DNA of 64,000 nt from Phoronis australis (Eukaryota; Phoronida; Phoronidae): NCBI GenBank assembly GCA_002633005.1, contig NMRA01000698.1:62001-126000 (forward strand). The letters are read 5' to 3'. Positions 36,012 through 49,499 of the stretch are shown in pieces. The position numbers and the translations under genes were made by a program. Under the pieces are notes generated by a model. The model was not told the origin of the DNA. It was given only the letters and a program-made list of their open reading frames with translations, and did no database searches. Position 1 is the stretch's first letter; each line of letters starts with the position of its first letter.

Positions 36012-38251
36012 GTTTTGGGTTGAGTTGGTAAGCTCTTTTGTTCGCTGTACTTAATAATGCGTTGATGAGCGCTCCACATGCTCATTACCTTTTATTCGTC
36101 TGACTTGTACCGTGTGATCTGATTTGCCAATCAAAAAAAAATCAGTCTTTGTATTTATTTTCAAATTGCCACTCCCTTAGTGCTTGTTTTCTATTCGTAC
36201 AAGAGAAGCGCGAAAGTGAAATTGTACAACATCGTTCGTTCCTTTTGAAAGAAGGCAATCATCTCAACGAATATTGTCGACTTTTATCTTTTGGTGCCAT
36301 TCACTAAATTGACGGAGAAACAGTCCTAAAACAAGGTATATAACAATTACTAAGTATTTTTGCGTGAGATGTGAACTGGGGCTCCAATTGCAAAAAGAAA
36401 ATGACATGCGATTTCCCAAAAATTAAAAAAATGGTAGAAATTGTAATTAATATGAATAAAATAAACTAAGGAGACTATGCAATTATAGTTTGCAACGACG
36501 TCACCGTCAATATTATAAAACGCTGTCATGGCGGGCATGATCGTGACGTTATACATACGTATGCAGGATATATCATACAGAGCTATAGAAACAGAGCTCT
36601 CTTGGCAGTGCTACCGTTTGCATACATCCTCTCAACACAAATCGTCTACCCATTACGTAGCCAAGAATATACAAATTATTCCCGAATGTACAGTAGTTCT
36701 CGTCACCGAGCCACTGTTTCCTGTGCTGGTTATACAATTAGGCTCAATAACAATGATAAATAACAAAACTATTCACAAAATCAACAGCATTATTATTAAT
36801 ATTCATATAAACAATTACAATTTTAACAATAAACACGCGTTTTTATAAGTTATCACACGTCGCAACAGGTTTTCAAACACTTCGGATATAAGGTGGTGCC
36901 AAGGTTAAGGTTCCGTAGACCACAGAACTAATATTGGTTCCCAGTACAGACCCAAGACATTTGCAAGAAAATATTTTATGTAATCACGTGCTTATCTTGT
37001 AATACATAACGATATCTCGCAAGACTCTTGCGTCTACAAAGCCCAGCCCCGCATTGGATACCAGATTGGTTTACGCGCAGGGTGACTTTTGGTTACAACT
37101 TATTCACCGTGAAACTGTGGGTAACGCAGTAGTTGCTCGGGTGATGACTTTCTTTATGTACATAGCATAACTCATTAACCAATTTCGTAACAAGTAAAAT
37201 GAAGTAGCAAACGTAAATAAGCAGTAAACGAAAATCACTGTTCATCATGTCATATACGCCTACATGGAATAGCCTCCTGTGTGAGTTATCAGAGACACAT
37301 TGCAGCCTACCTCCCTATATGAACAGTTGAATAAAACGTTTCTTAAAAAACAAAATTTCAGAAATAGGTGCACTGGTGCAAATAGGGCCATGCACGGCAA
37401 ATCTTGTTACATACCCAAAGTTGTCTTATGTTTCAAAGGAGAGAATGAATAAAAATACAAATGAGCACAGAGAAAAGAGAAAATGTAAAATGTCATGAAA
37501 ACGTAAGAGATCTATACCCGGGTTATAAAAATTGCATAACCAATGACAGCAACGTCCGATGTTCGTCGAACAATCCATTATAAGTTCTCTGATTGTGGGA
37601 GCAAATTGTTAAAATTGTTCGGCACAATAAGATACCAAGTCAACCAAATAACCTTTATAGTGGCAAAAGCACATAGCAGAACTATTGGAAATACAATACG
37701 CATCGGCGTGGATATGTTTACCAAATGAACCAACACAAGCTTGATATGAAAATCGTAGTTAAATAGACAATGGGAAAATTTGTGCAATTGTTTCGTGAGC
37801 TTGCCCAAGAATGCACATGTTATTTGCAAAAATATTCTAGTTGCTTGGTACAATTTCAAATCAGACGTTCTGCTTCAACATCAGTGAGAATTATTGTTGG
37901 TCTTTGCTCGTTATTCGGCTGAGAGACTCGTGTTTGGTGGTTTCACGGTAAGCCTTCTGTAAGCACAGGGGAAGGATGGCCATTCGCAGTTCCCAGTCTT
38001 GTTTACTAGCTAAACCAATAGCTGCTGGAAGACATAGTTTAACTATATATTAAGTTTGTGCAGCTAGTCTACGTGAGAAATCATGCGTATAAAGCAAGGA
38101 AGTGTTTGTTCGGAGACTCGTTTTGACAATTACATGAAAAAGATGGAATTACAGATTAACATCATCCAGTGGCATATGATTTACTTAGAGCTTCTGCTTT
38201 GTAGTCAAAATAGACTCTGGATGCTGAAAGCAAACTTTCTACTTGAATGTA

Positions 38252-38319
38252 GGGGTCACTGGGACTTGAACCCAGAACCTCATGTCATAGACATGCCTGC
38301 TACCTTGCATCATGATCCC
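38252..38319 (-). repeat. tRNA-like element (copy 3)
   Basis: Same tRNA-like shape as at 19503. Here the T-stem CTGGG/CCCAG pairs perfectly. The anticodon-like loop is TCTATGA in place of TCTTTGA, and the acceptor stem has one mismatch (GGGATCA/TGACCCC). Confidence 0.5.
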
Positions 38320-39299
38320 GGGTGATTGTTCTATAGTTAGTTTGCATTTCAACAGCGTTTTTGGTAGAGAGCCAATGTGCTCAAACACGAATATCAAAAT
38401 TTGGATTTAAAATTGCTGCGTCCTGGTTGTTTACCGTTTAAGTTTGATGATAGAAAAAATTAATAGGTGGTCTTCGACCACGTCTATTATATAGACTGGT
38501 TATGGTTTTCATTGATTATTGTTAAAGAAGGGAATTATACCCATTTTGATGATATTTATTATTTTTCCAAAGAAACCAGAGTTCAGCAACTTTAAGTAAC
38601 TTAACAATCACCCACCTCCTTTTATTCGAACCACGCACAGTGAAAAGGTCACGGTAAAAATCTGTCACAAAGAAGGTGTGAACGATTTTAAAGAAATTTT
38701 GTATTAGAACGTATTTTCTAAAGCTTTCAACGGGATGACTTACTTTTTTGAACGCGTTCTAGTCATAAATATAGTCAAAGCAAGTCTATATTTTTCAACT
38801 TAGTGAAATGAGAGTTAAACAGGCAAAAGACAAAATTGTCATTAGGTTCTTTTGAAGTCGAATATATAGGCTCAAAATACCTATACATAGTAAGTACAAA
38901 ACATCAAATCGATCTCAAAAGCATACAATTTCCATCAATAGTAAGGTACGTGGTAATTATTACAAAAGCAACGTGTTTCTGAGGTGACAAAACACGTGCG
39001 CAAGAAAAAAGGTATACTCTCCTGAAATCTTGCTTGGGAATGAGACGTCATGTGTACAAAGGCGCCCTCAAACCTGCATCGAGAATTAAGAAGTCAAAAA
39101 CACCAATTACACTGTTCCATGCAAGTCATGAACTTCATAAAAAATCGCGTTTCCTGCTTTTTTGATATTTCAACATTCACCGTGCGGGAAAGGTTTTCCT
39201 TACACCTTGGCCACTGACAATTTGAGTTATTGAATACTTAACCTGTTTCATGTCCCGAAGGCCGACGTCTATCGTCTCCTTAGTCTTAAAGAGGAATAT

Positions 39300-42200
39300 G
39301 TCAATTAATATACACGACACACAGTATACATGAAAACATGTCAACCAATTACACGATGCACAATCTACTTGATCACAAGTCAATTAATAAACGTGATAGC
39401 ACTGACGTTTTAAGCAGTTAAATACTTGACCATTTTGATGTCCTGGCGGCAGCCGTCTGTCGTCTTCTCAATCTTAAAGAGGAATAAGTCAATTACTAAA
39501 CAAGCCATACAGTATAAATGATAACAAGTTAATTAATATACACGCCACACAATGGGCACGATAAAAACAATTAATAAACAAAACCTATATTGTACATGAT
39601 AATACTGAAAATTTAAGCCTTTGAACAATTGACCTGTCTGATGTGGTTTCCAAATATTGAAATGTCTAGGATGGCACACATTAAACATGAAAATAAGTCA
39701 ATTAATACACACGACTTACAATATATTGTAACATACCAAATATTATACACGACACACAATATACATGTTAAAATTCAATTGAAAAGGATGGCAAGATATG
39801 GAGAGCCATTCACTTGCTTTTAATCAAGTAGAACTTACAATGAATCTTCTCCATTTTGGTTAAATATTTGTCTCTTGCATTGTCCATCTTAGTAAAGCCA
39901 TTGAGAAATTGATCTTAAGTTGATTGCTCAGTCTCCGTGGCAACGATGTCAAATTTTCACCTCCCCCTTGCTTAGGACTTTGCAGAACGCCGAAGCCAAG
40001 ACGAAGAAACTTGGCAAAGCATTAGCGGAAGTCGATCAAAAGGTGGCTGCACGAAGGGACTGCTTCAAGAAGTAACGAAAACCATTAATATACAAGACCC
40101 TCTATGCATGATCAAAATTCAATTAATATACACGACACAGTATACGATAATTCAAGTAATATACATGATGATTAATCAACATGACAACAAGACAAATAAT
40201 ATACACGACACAATATACATGATAACAAGACAAATAATATACACGACACAATATACATGATAACAAGTCAATTAATATACACGACACAACATACATGATA
40301 ACTAGTCAATTAATATAAACAGTAAAAAATAAAAGGTCGTAATATACATGACACACATTAAACATGAAAATAAGTCAATTAATACACACGACTCACAATA
40401 TATTGTAAGAAACCAAATATTATACACGACACACAATATACATGTTGAAAATTCAATTAAAAACAACAGAAAAACATGATATCAAAACAATTAAAATACA
40501 CAAAACACAATAAACATGATAACTCGATTGATACACACGACTCACAATTAACATAACAAGTCAATTTACGTGCACGATTCACAATGAACTTGATAACAAG
40601 TCAGTTAAGGTTTGAAATACACAGTAACCACGATAAGAGGTCAATTAGTATACACGACAGAAAATAAGCCTGTTGAAGTTTAATTAGTATACCTGAGAAG
40701 CATTAATTCTGAGAACAAGTCAATTAATACATACGACTCACAATACATTATAGCAAAACAAGAATTATACACGACACACGATAAACATGATAGAAAGTCA
40801 ATTAACATACACGACATACAATAGAAATGATAACAAGTCAATTTATATACACGGCACACAAGAAAGAATACAAAAGGTCAAATAATATACACGACACACA
40901 TTAAACATGAAAACAAATTAATTAATACATGCGACCCACAATACATTATAAGAAACCAAATAGTGTACAGGACACACAATGAACATGATCAAAATTCAAT
41001 TAAAAACCACAACACATAAAACCTGACATTAAAACAATTAAAATACACCAAACACAATAAACATGATAACAATTCAATCAAAAGACACGACACAGAATAC
41101 AGTTGATAAATGGTCAGTTAACGTGAACAACACACAATAAACAGGATACCAACTCAATGACTGTACAGGGCACAAAATAATTATGATAAGTCATTTATTA
41201 TACATGACACACAATAAACTTAAAAACATTTATTAACATACACAACTCACAATAATCATGATAACAAGACAACTAATATACAAAATAAATAGTAACCTGG
41301 AAAAAATCAATTAGTACACACGACTCTAAATATACAAGAAAAAAGATCAAATAATATACATGACAAACAATAAAGATGAAAACAAGTCAATAAATAGACA
41401 CGACTCACAATACAGTATATATAAATCAAGAATTATACACGACACAAAATAAACATGATCAAAAGTCAATTAAAACACAACACAAAAACATGATATCAAA
41501 ACAGTTAAAATACACATGATCAAAAGTCAATTAAAAACACAACACAAAAGCATGATATCAAAACAATTAAAATACATGAAAAACAATAAACATGATAACA
41601 TGTCCATTAAAGTACAGGGCACAACGTGACAATGATAACAAGTCAATAAACTTACAAAACTCATAAAACATATGACAACTCTGACTAGATATGTAATTGA
41701 ATACTTGACCCATTTGATATCCTGGCGGCCGCCGTCTGTCAACTTTTCAATCTTCAAGAGAATTAAATCAATTGATATACACGCCACATAGTATACATTA
41801 TAACAATTCAGTTGATAAACAGAACACACAATTAACAAGAAAACAATTGAATTAATACACACAACACACAATAAATGATAACCTGTCAAGTATTATATAC
41901 GGCATGTGTTAAACACGACAAAATTCAGTTAATAACCAAGACACACAATAAACATGATACGAGAAAATTTAACATACAGTACATGACATGCAATATACAT
42001 GAAAATTAGTCAATAATATATAAGACACACAATATACATGATAACAAGTCAATGGAAATGAACGACACACAATATACAAATTAATATACGAGACAAGCAT
42101 TAAACCTGAAAACAAGTCAATTGGTACATACGACTCACAATACATTATATCAAATCAAGAATCATACACAGCACACAATAAACATGATAATAAAATCAAT

Positions 42201-44130
42201 GCACATACACGACACACGACAAGCATGATAACAAATCAATTAACATACGCGACACATAATACACATGATAACAAGTCAATTAAAATACGCGACACACAAT
42301 ACACGCGACAACAAGTCAGTTAATATATACGATACACAATAAACATGATAAAAACTCAACTGATATACACGACACACAATAAACATGGTAACAAGTCAAT
42401 GAACAAGCACGATTCACAATGAGCATGATATATCAATTAATATTCGAAATACAAGGTAACCATGATAAAAGTCAATAAATACACTCGACTCAAATTATAC
42501 AAGAGAAAAGATCAAAGAATACACAGCACAAACAGTAAAAATGAAAAAGTTAAATAATACACACGACTCACAATACATTATGAAAGTAAAACTGTCAGTA
42601 CACGGCACAACATAGACATGAAAACAAGTCAAGCAATTTGCACAACTCATAATAAGCATGATAACACTGACTACATATTTAATTGAATACTTGACCAATT
42701 TGATGTCCAGGTGGCCGCCGTCTGTTGTCTTCGTAATCTTCAAAAGAAATAAACCAGTTAATATACACGCCACATAGTATACATTATAACACGTCAGTTG
42801 ATAAACAAGACACACAATAGAGATAAACATGATAACAATTCAATTCATACAACAGACGCAATACACATGATAAGAGAGCAATTAACATACACAGCATAAA
42901 GTATTCATGATAATTGGTCAATTAATAAACACAACACAAAATAATCATGATTACAACTCAATTGATATGCACGACACACAATAAACATGTTAAAAACTCA
43001 GTTAACGTGCACGATTCACAATGAACACGATCACAAGTCAATTTACACACGAAATACACAGTAATCTCGATAAAAGTCAATTAATATGCACGACACAAAA
43101 TAAACATGACAAAAGATCAAATAGTATAGACGACAAGCACTAAACATGAAAACAAATCAATTATTACATACGACTCACAATATATTATAACAAATCAAAA
43201 ATTATACACGACACACAATAACAATAATAACAAGCCAATAAGTATACGTGACATATAATACACATGATAATAAGTCAAGACACACGGCACACATTACACA
43301 CGATAACAGGTAAATTAATAAGCACAAAACACTGTAAACATTTTACCAAGTCAAATAATGTAGAGGGCACAAAATAATTATGATAAAAGGTCATTTATGA
43401 TACATGATACACAATAAACCTGAAAACAAGTTAATTAACATACAAAAGTCACAGTAAACACGAAAACAAGCCAATTAATATACGAAATACTCAATAAGCA
43501 TTCCATTAATACACACGACTTAAAATAATTAAGATAAATGATCAATTAATATACACGACAAACAATAAAACTGAAAACAAATCAATTAATAGACACGTCT
43601 CACAATACATTATAACAAATCAAGAAATTTACACGACACAACATAGACATGATAATAAGTCAAAAATATAAACAACACATCATAAACAAAATAACACTGA
43701 CTATATATTTAATTGAATACTTGACCAATTTGATGTCCAGGCGGCCGCCGTCTGTTGTCTTCTTAATCTTCAAAAGAAAATAATTAATTAATATACATGC
43801 CATATAGTATACATTATAACACCTCAGTAGCTAAACAAGACACACAATAGTCATGAACATAATAACAATTCAATAAATACACACGAACCACAATAAATGA
43901 TAATTAGTCAATTATTAAATACGACACAAAATAAACATAATATTAACACAATTGATATACACGACAAACAATAAATATGGTAACAAATTAATTAACGTGA
44001 ACGATTCACAATGAACATGATAACGATACAATTATTATGCGAAGTACACATTAACCACTACACATGATAATTCAATTACATGTAGTGCACACAACACACA
44101 GAAATATGCATGATCACACTGACAGTCATA
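39300..44130. repeat. 40-bp minisatellite array 1
   Basis: About 4.8 kb of degenerate head-to-tail monomers with a period near 40 bp. The most constant part of the monomer is ATATACACGACACACAAT, followed by AAACATGATAACAAGTCAAT. At irregular intervals of about 0.2-2.3 kb a block of about 70 bp interrupts, with GAATACTTGACC, a G/C-rich centre and TCTTC. Blocks lie near 39225, 39415, 41690, 42665, 43700 and 44135. There is no conserved spacer variety or leader, so it is not a CRISPR array. No coding capacity was found. Confidence 0.9.
41724..41733. repeat. GGCGGCCGCC palindrome block (array 1)
   Basis: A perfect 10-bp palindrome inside the 70-bp interrupting block. An identical palindrome is at 43740-43749, and a one-base variant is near 42711. 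It is the only G/C-rich point in several kilobases of AT-rich satellite. Confidence 0.8.
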
Positions 44131-46600
44131 GCAAAGGAATACTTGACCGATTTCTTGTTCCGATGGCGCCTTCTGTCGTCTTCCTAACCAACTGGGTCGG
44201 TTCTGACCTCGCGATCCCGTGATGAGGAAAGAAACCACATTCGAAAGACTTGATTACTGACTGGGGTTATTGTGCTTTCGTTAGTGCGTTAGTGTATTAG
44301 TTAGGGTTAGATTGTGCAGTGTTATCAGTCAGCAATCAAATCTTCCATAATGGCAAGCGCATGCCGTGCTCCCACGTGTTCTGCTGAGTGATGCAGTTCA
44401 TCGCTTGGACACCATTTGCACGCCATCCGTGAAACTAAAACAAAGAAAAAAGAACATTTATACAATCTTGTAATAACATGCCCTTTTGACAATGAACATA
44501 GGAAGCGCATCCCAGGTGAAGTACATGTAGCTTACTTCATGATCACAGACGGGTGCAAAAGTGCATCTTGTCGCAAGGAGCGTTCAGTCGATTGTGTGCC
44601 TCGAATACATGTATAAGCGACTGACGTCACGATTCAGCTCTCTGCACAATGACCACCGACAGCGAATAACAATACCACGTCTCTGTTGGCGGTGATGATA
44701 GTGACGTTCAAACGAGCTTCTCACGGCATGGAGACGACCCACGGAAGAAGGTCATTCGTTCAACCATTCACTAATGAGTCTTATGCGCTGTGGCAAGCAG
44801 TGGACTACATTGGCATGGTGCTGTGGTAGTCGACTCCATTCGAATTTGTTTCACTAACAATTGACGATCAACGCCCTGTGATATCTGAAAGCAACACGTG
44901 ACCTGGACCTGCTGCGATATGTAATTTCGAGAAAAGAATCACGACAAAATATTGCGACAGCTGTCTGCGTTGTCTGTTGCCAGAGATTGACCTCTGGAAA
45001 AATATAGTTTTGCATTCTCAAAAATTGTCTCCATTTTTTGAAATACTTGTAAGTGTGCTTAAATGCACATTTTCAAGTACGTTTAGACGACTATGCTGTA
45101 CAAATGGAGATCCGTCCTATCAACAGGGCCCTCAAAGTGTAAAGCATGCACTGGAAACCGAGTTGTTAAAGGTTCTCTGGAATTGTCTCTCTTATCCATG
45201 TTCGAAGTTTTTCTTTTCTCGAATGTTCCCGACCCCGGGCCACGCCTACATGTATATCGGTTGCTACGTTTTAACCCTAACGCCTGCAAATTTTTATTGG
45301 GGGGGTGGGCACAACAAGCGCATGTCAGTGAAGCTTTGCGTCCTAAAGCACGATGAATTGTGATTTGTTCCCTGAATTGTCAGAAATAGGATTGAAATTG
45401 TGTTTTGGTGTCTCCTTGGGCGTACAACTGCTTCAAGTAACCGTACCAATAACGGACCTTCTTAGTGACAAGTTCTAGGAACACGTAGAAAATCAATACC
45501 AGCGTTCTCTCCCACTTATAGTACGACTTCATTTCTTATAATTTTTTGTTAAAAATATCGAATTGCTGATTTTATCCCCAGTTATATATTCAGCCCAAAA
45601 TCATTTTATTCCACAAAATATCTAGCATTTCAAGATCACCGAGACTGCCTACTTATATTGCCGAATTTTGTAGTCTGAGAGTTAATATTGTTTTTTTGGT
45701 TAGGCGAGTTTTAAGATACAAAGAGCTTCAATATCACGTTTGTTGTTAATTACGAATATAGTGACAGGTTTCCGTTTCCTTTAGTAGCAGTAAATCAGAT
45801 ACCATTTACACACATATATTGTGCAAGAAATGCTTTGGGTGGTTCTTCAACGAGCACTATGGAACAAGCTGCTTTTGACCAAACCGTCGCCATTCTGAAG
45901 GCAGAGCAGTTTAGTGACAAGCAATGAAAAATATTGTTGTCTGCCCCCCACTCCTCTTTGTGCACAAACAAACAGAAATGGCTTTCTTTTGGAGATTGTG
46001 GTCTGCCCCCCAACATCCTAGATCCTACAGTGTGCCTTACTCTAATAACAATGCAAGGATACAAGAACTTTGTAAACTAAAGTATCAAATTTATTTTGAA
46101 ATATCCATCAATGCTCACTCACTGAGTTACATAAAATTCAATAAAAAGTGGCGCTCCTCTAGAGTACCGTTCACACATAGAAAAATAGAACCTTCATTAA
46201 TTACTTATTTACTTAAACCGGTATTAAAAGAAACAGCTCACAAATTTCATCAAAATTACCAAGACGGTATTCTCTTGTAATCCAGTTATACTGTACAGTA
46301 ACAACCGAAATTCACAACAAATCAACACAAAAGTTTAGCAACGTGAGAGGAAAAGCAAAAAAATTCCCAAAGAAAATTTAAGAGACAGCCCAAAAATTGG
46401 CATTCAGAAACCATTTTTGGATCATGTGCGGAGGTGGGTGTGTGTTTCTGAGCTAAGCTAAATCTGCCTCATTTCCAACATGATTTTGACAATTAGGAGA
46501 AGATAAATGAAATTTACGTTCATTTTCATGACATGTATAGTACGTGATCCAATTGATGGCAGAAAAAATATTAGTAATAAATGCAGTTAATAAAAATTTA
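44131..46600. repeat. Non-satellite segment of duplication copy 1
   Basis: Matched at 54231-56520. Copy 1 has about 215 bases near 45660-45876 that are absent from copy 2. Open frames here (such as 44977-45363 plus and 45795-46064 minus) are not preserved in the other copy, so no gene is called. Confidence 0.6.
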
Positions 46601-48454
46601 CAGGCTTTACACTTCTTGAAATATCATTTGATGACATTGATCAATAGACCTAACTGGTTGTAATAAAAGGTATAAACGACTAGGATTGCAATTGTAGTTT
46701 CCAACGATGTCACCGTCTATATTAAAAACGCTGACATGGCGGGCATGATCGTGGCGTTATACATACGTATGCAGGATATATCATACAGAGCTATAGAAAC
46801 AGAGCTCTCTTGGCAGTGCTACCATTTGCATACAAGCTCTCAACAATAATCGGCTACCCATTACGTAACCAAGAATATACAAATAATTCCCAAATGTACA
46901 GTAGTTCTCGTCACCGAGCCACGGTTTCCTGTGCTGGTTATACAATTAGGCTCAATAACAATGATAAAATAAAAAATAATCACAAAATCAACATCATTAT
47001 TATTAATATTAATATAAACAATTACAATTTTAACAATAAACCCAAGTTTTTATAAGTTATCACACGTCGCAACAGGTTTTCAAACACTTCGGATATAAGG
47101 TGGTGCAAAGGCTAAGGTTCCGTAGACCACAGAACTAATATTGGTTCCCAGTACAGACCAAAGACATTTGTAAGAAAATATTTTATGAGATCACGTACTT
47201 ATCTTGTAATACATAACGATATCTCGCAAGACTTGCGTCTACAAAGCACAGCCCCGCATTGGATGCAAGATAGTTTTATGCGCAGTGTGACTTTTGGTTA
47301 CAAATTAATCACCGTGAAACTGTGGGTAACGCAGTAGTTGCTCGGGTGATGACTTTCTTTATGTACATAGCATAACTCATTAACCAATTTCATAACAAGT
47401 AAAATGAAGTAGCAAACGTAAATAAGCAGTAAACGAAAATCACTGTTCATCATGTCATATACGCCTACATGGAATAGCCTCGTGTGTGAGTTATCAGAGA
47501 CATTTTGCAGCCTACCTCCGTATATGAAGAGTTGAATAAATGGTTTCTTAAAAAAAAAAATTTCAGAAATGGGTGCACGGGTGCAAATAGAGCCATGCAC
47601 GACAAATCTTGTTACATACCAAAAGTTGTCTTATGTTTCAAAGGAGAGAATGAATAAAAATACAAATGAGCACAGAGAAAAGAGAAAATGTAAAATGTCA
47701 CGAAAACGTAAGAGATCTATACCCGGGTTATAAAAATTGCATAACCAATGACAGCAACGTCTGATGTTCGTCGAACAATCCATTATAAGTTCTCTGATTG
47801 TGGGAGCAAATTGTAAATTGTTCGGCACAATAAGATACCAAGTGAACCAAATAACCTTTATAGTGGCAAAAGCACATAGCAGAACTATTGAAAATACAAT
47901 ACGCATCGGCGTGGATATGTTTACCAAATGAACCAACACAAGCTTGATATGAAAATCGAAGTAAACTATACAATGGGAAAATTTGTGCAATTGTTTCGTG
48001 AGCTTGCCCAAGAAAGCACATGTTATTTGCAAAAATATTCTAGTTGCTTGGCACAATTTCAAATTAGACATTCTGTTTCAACATCAGTGAGAATTATTGT
48101 TGGTCTTTGCTCGTTATTTGGCTGAGAGACTCGTGTTTGGTGGTTTCACGGTAAGCCTTCTGGAAGCACAAGGGAAGGATGGCCATTCGCAGTTCCCAGT
48201 CTTGTTTACTAGATAAACCAATGGCTGCTGGAAGACATAATTAAACTATATATTAAGTTTCTGCAGCTAGTCTACGTGAGAAATCATGCGTATAAAGTAA
48301 AGAAGTGTTTGTTCGGAGACTCGTTTTGACAATTACGTGAAAAAGATGGAATTACAGATTAACATCATCCAGTGGCATATGATTTACCTAGGGCTTCTGC
48401 TTTGTATTCAAAATAGACTCTAGATGTTGAAAGCAAACTTTCTATTTGAATGTA

Positions 48455-48522
48455 GGGGTCACTGGGACTTGAACCCAGAACCTCATGTCATAGACATGCC
48501 TGCTACCTTGCATCATGACCCC
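48455..48522 (-). repeat. tRNA-like element (copy 4)
   Basis: The best-paired copy: acceptor stem GGGGTCA/TGACCCC and T-stem CTGGG/CCCAG are both perfect, and the anticodon-like loop is TCTATGA. The stems are kept in most copies while the loop varies. Confidence 0.55.
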
Positions 48523-48889
48523 GGGTGATTGTTCTATAGTTAGTTTGCATTTCAACAGCGTTTTTGGTAGAGAGCCAATGTGCTCAAACAGGAATATCAA
48601 AATTTGGAGTTAAAATTGCTGCGTCCTGGTTGTTTACCGTTTAAGTTTGATGATCGAAAAAATTAATAGGTGGTCTTGGACCACGTCTATTATGTAGACT
48701 GGTTATGGTTTTCATTGATTATTGTTAGAGAAGGGAATTGTACCCATTTTGATGATATTTCTTATTTTTCCAAAGAAACCAGAGTTCAGCAACCTTAAGT
48801 AACTTAACAATCACCCACCTCCTTTTATTCGAACCACGTACAGTGAAAAGGTCACGATAAAAATCTGTCACAAAGAAGGTGTGAACGAT

Positions 48890-49096
48890 TTTAAAGAAAT
48901 TTTGTATTCGAACGTATTTTCTAATCTTTTCGACGGGATGATTTACTTTTTTGAACGCGTTTTAGGCATAAATATCGTCAAAGCTAAGTCTATATTTTTC
49001 AACTTAGTGAAAGGAGATTTAAAGAGGCCCAAGACAAAATTGTCATTAGGTTCTTTTGAAGTCGAATATATAGGCTCAAAATACCTATACAAGTAA
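48890..49096 (+). other. Frame-preserved block, second copy
   Basis: Open frame related to 20605-20868, sharing NIVK, RPK-KL and EVEYIGSKY. It stops at 49096, earlier than the R1 copy. See the R1 entry; function unknown. Confidence 0.25.
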
Positions 49097-49499
49097 GTAC
49101 AAAACATCAAATCGATCTCAAAAGCATACAATTTCCATCAATAGTAAAGTACGTGGTTATTATTACAAAAGCAACGTGTTTCTGAGGTGACAAAACACGT
49201 GCGCAAGGAAAAAGGTATACTCTCCTGAAATCTTTCTTGGGAATGAGACGTCATGTGTACAAAGGCGCCCTCAAATCTGCAGCGAGAATTAAGAAGTCAA
49301 AAAAGACTAATTACACTGTTCCATGCAAGTCATGAACTTCATAAAAATCGCGTTTCCTGCATTTTTGATATTTTAACATTCATCGTGCGGGAAAGGTTTT
49401 CCTTACACCTTGGCCACTGACAATTTAAGTTACTGAATACTTGACCCGTTTCATGTCTCGAAGGCCAACGTCTGTCGTCTCCTTAGTCTTGAAGAGGAA

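Larger units (their letters stand above)
33390..37301. repeat. Direct duplication of about 1.95 kb joined by N at 35313
   Basis: Copy A is 33390-35312 and copy B is 35314-37301. Copy A ends at the N with CAGAGACACATT, and the same string continues into unique sequence at 37301. Copy B starts at the N with CGGAAATGTAGACTTAAG, the string that begins copy A. The copies differ by scattered substitutions and a few indels, including an extra stretch of about 60 bases in copy B near 35820-35880. Overlapping haplotype contigs would look like this. Confidence 0.8.
36476..46689. repeat. Large tandem duplication, copy 1 (about 10.2 kb)
   Basis: Every block here recurs in the same order and orientation at 46690-57966. 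Blocks are the CGTCACCGTC segment, the segment at 37140-37300, the tRNA-like block at 37930-38600, the minisatellite array, and a final 2.4-kb non-repetitive segment (44130-46600). The junction at about 46685-46690 (GACTAGGATTG then CAATTGTAGTTT) has no N. The outer end of copy 2 shows the same GACTAGGATTG string, running into unique DNA. Copy 1 lacks about 1.37 kb present in copy 2 (56523-57905). Confidence 0.85.

Noticed and set aside
33390-37301. LTR retrotransposon with 2-kb LTRs
   Set aside because: The copies abut with only an N between them. No reverse transcriptase, integrase or primer-binding site was found.
39300-44130. CRISPR array
   Set aside because: The monomers are contiguous and degenerate throughout, with no unique spacers, no leader and no cas genes; the window is eukaryotic.
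44300-44335. Telomere-like TTAGGG sequence
   Set aside because: Only one TTAGGGTTAG occurrence, repeated once more by the segmental duplication; not a telomeric array.
47631-48071. Minus-strand hydrophobic open frame resembling GPCR segments (also 37578-37859 and 18118-18357)
   Set aside because: The related copies differ by one- and two-base indels inside the frame, the order of the helix-like pieces is wrong for a receptor, and the frames are AT-rich. They are chance hydrophobic frames in non-coding repeat.
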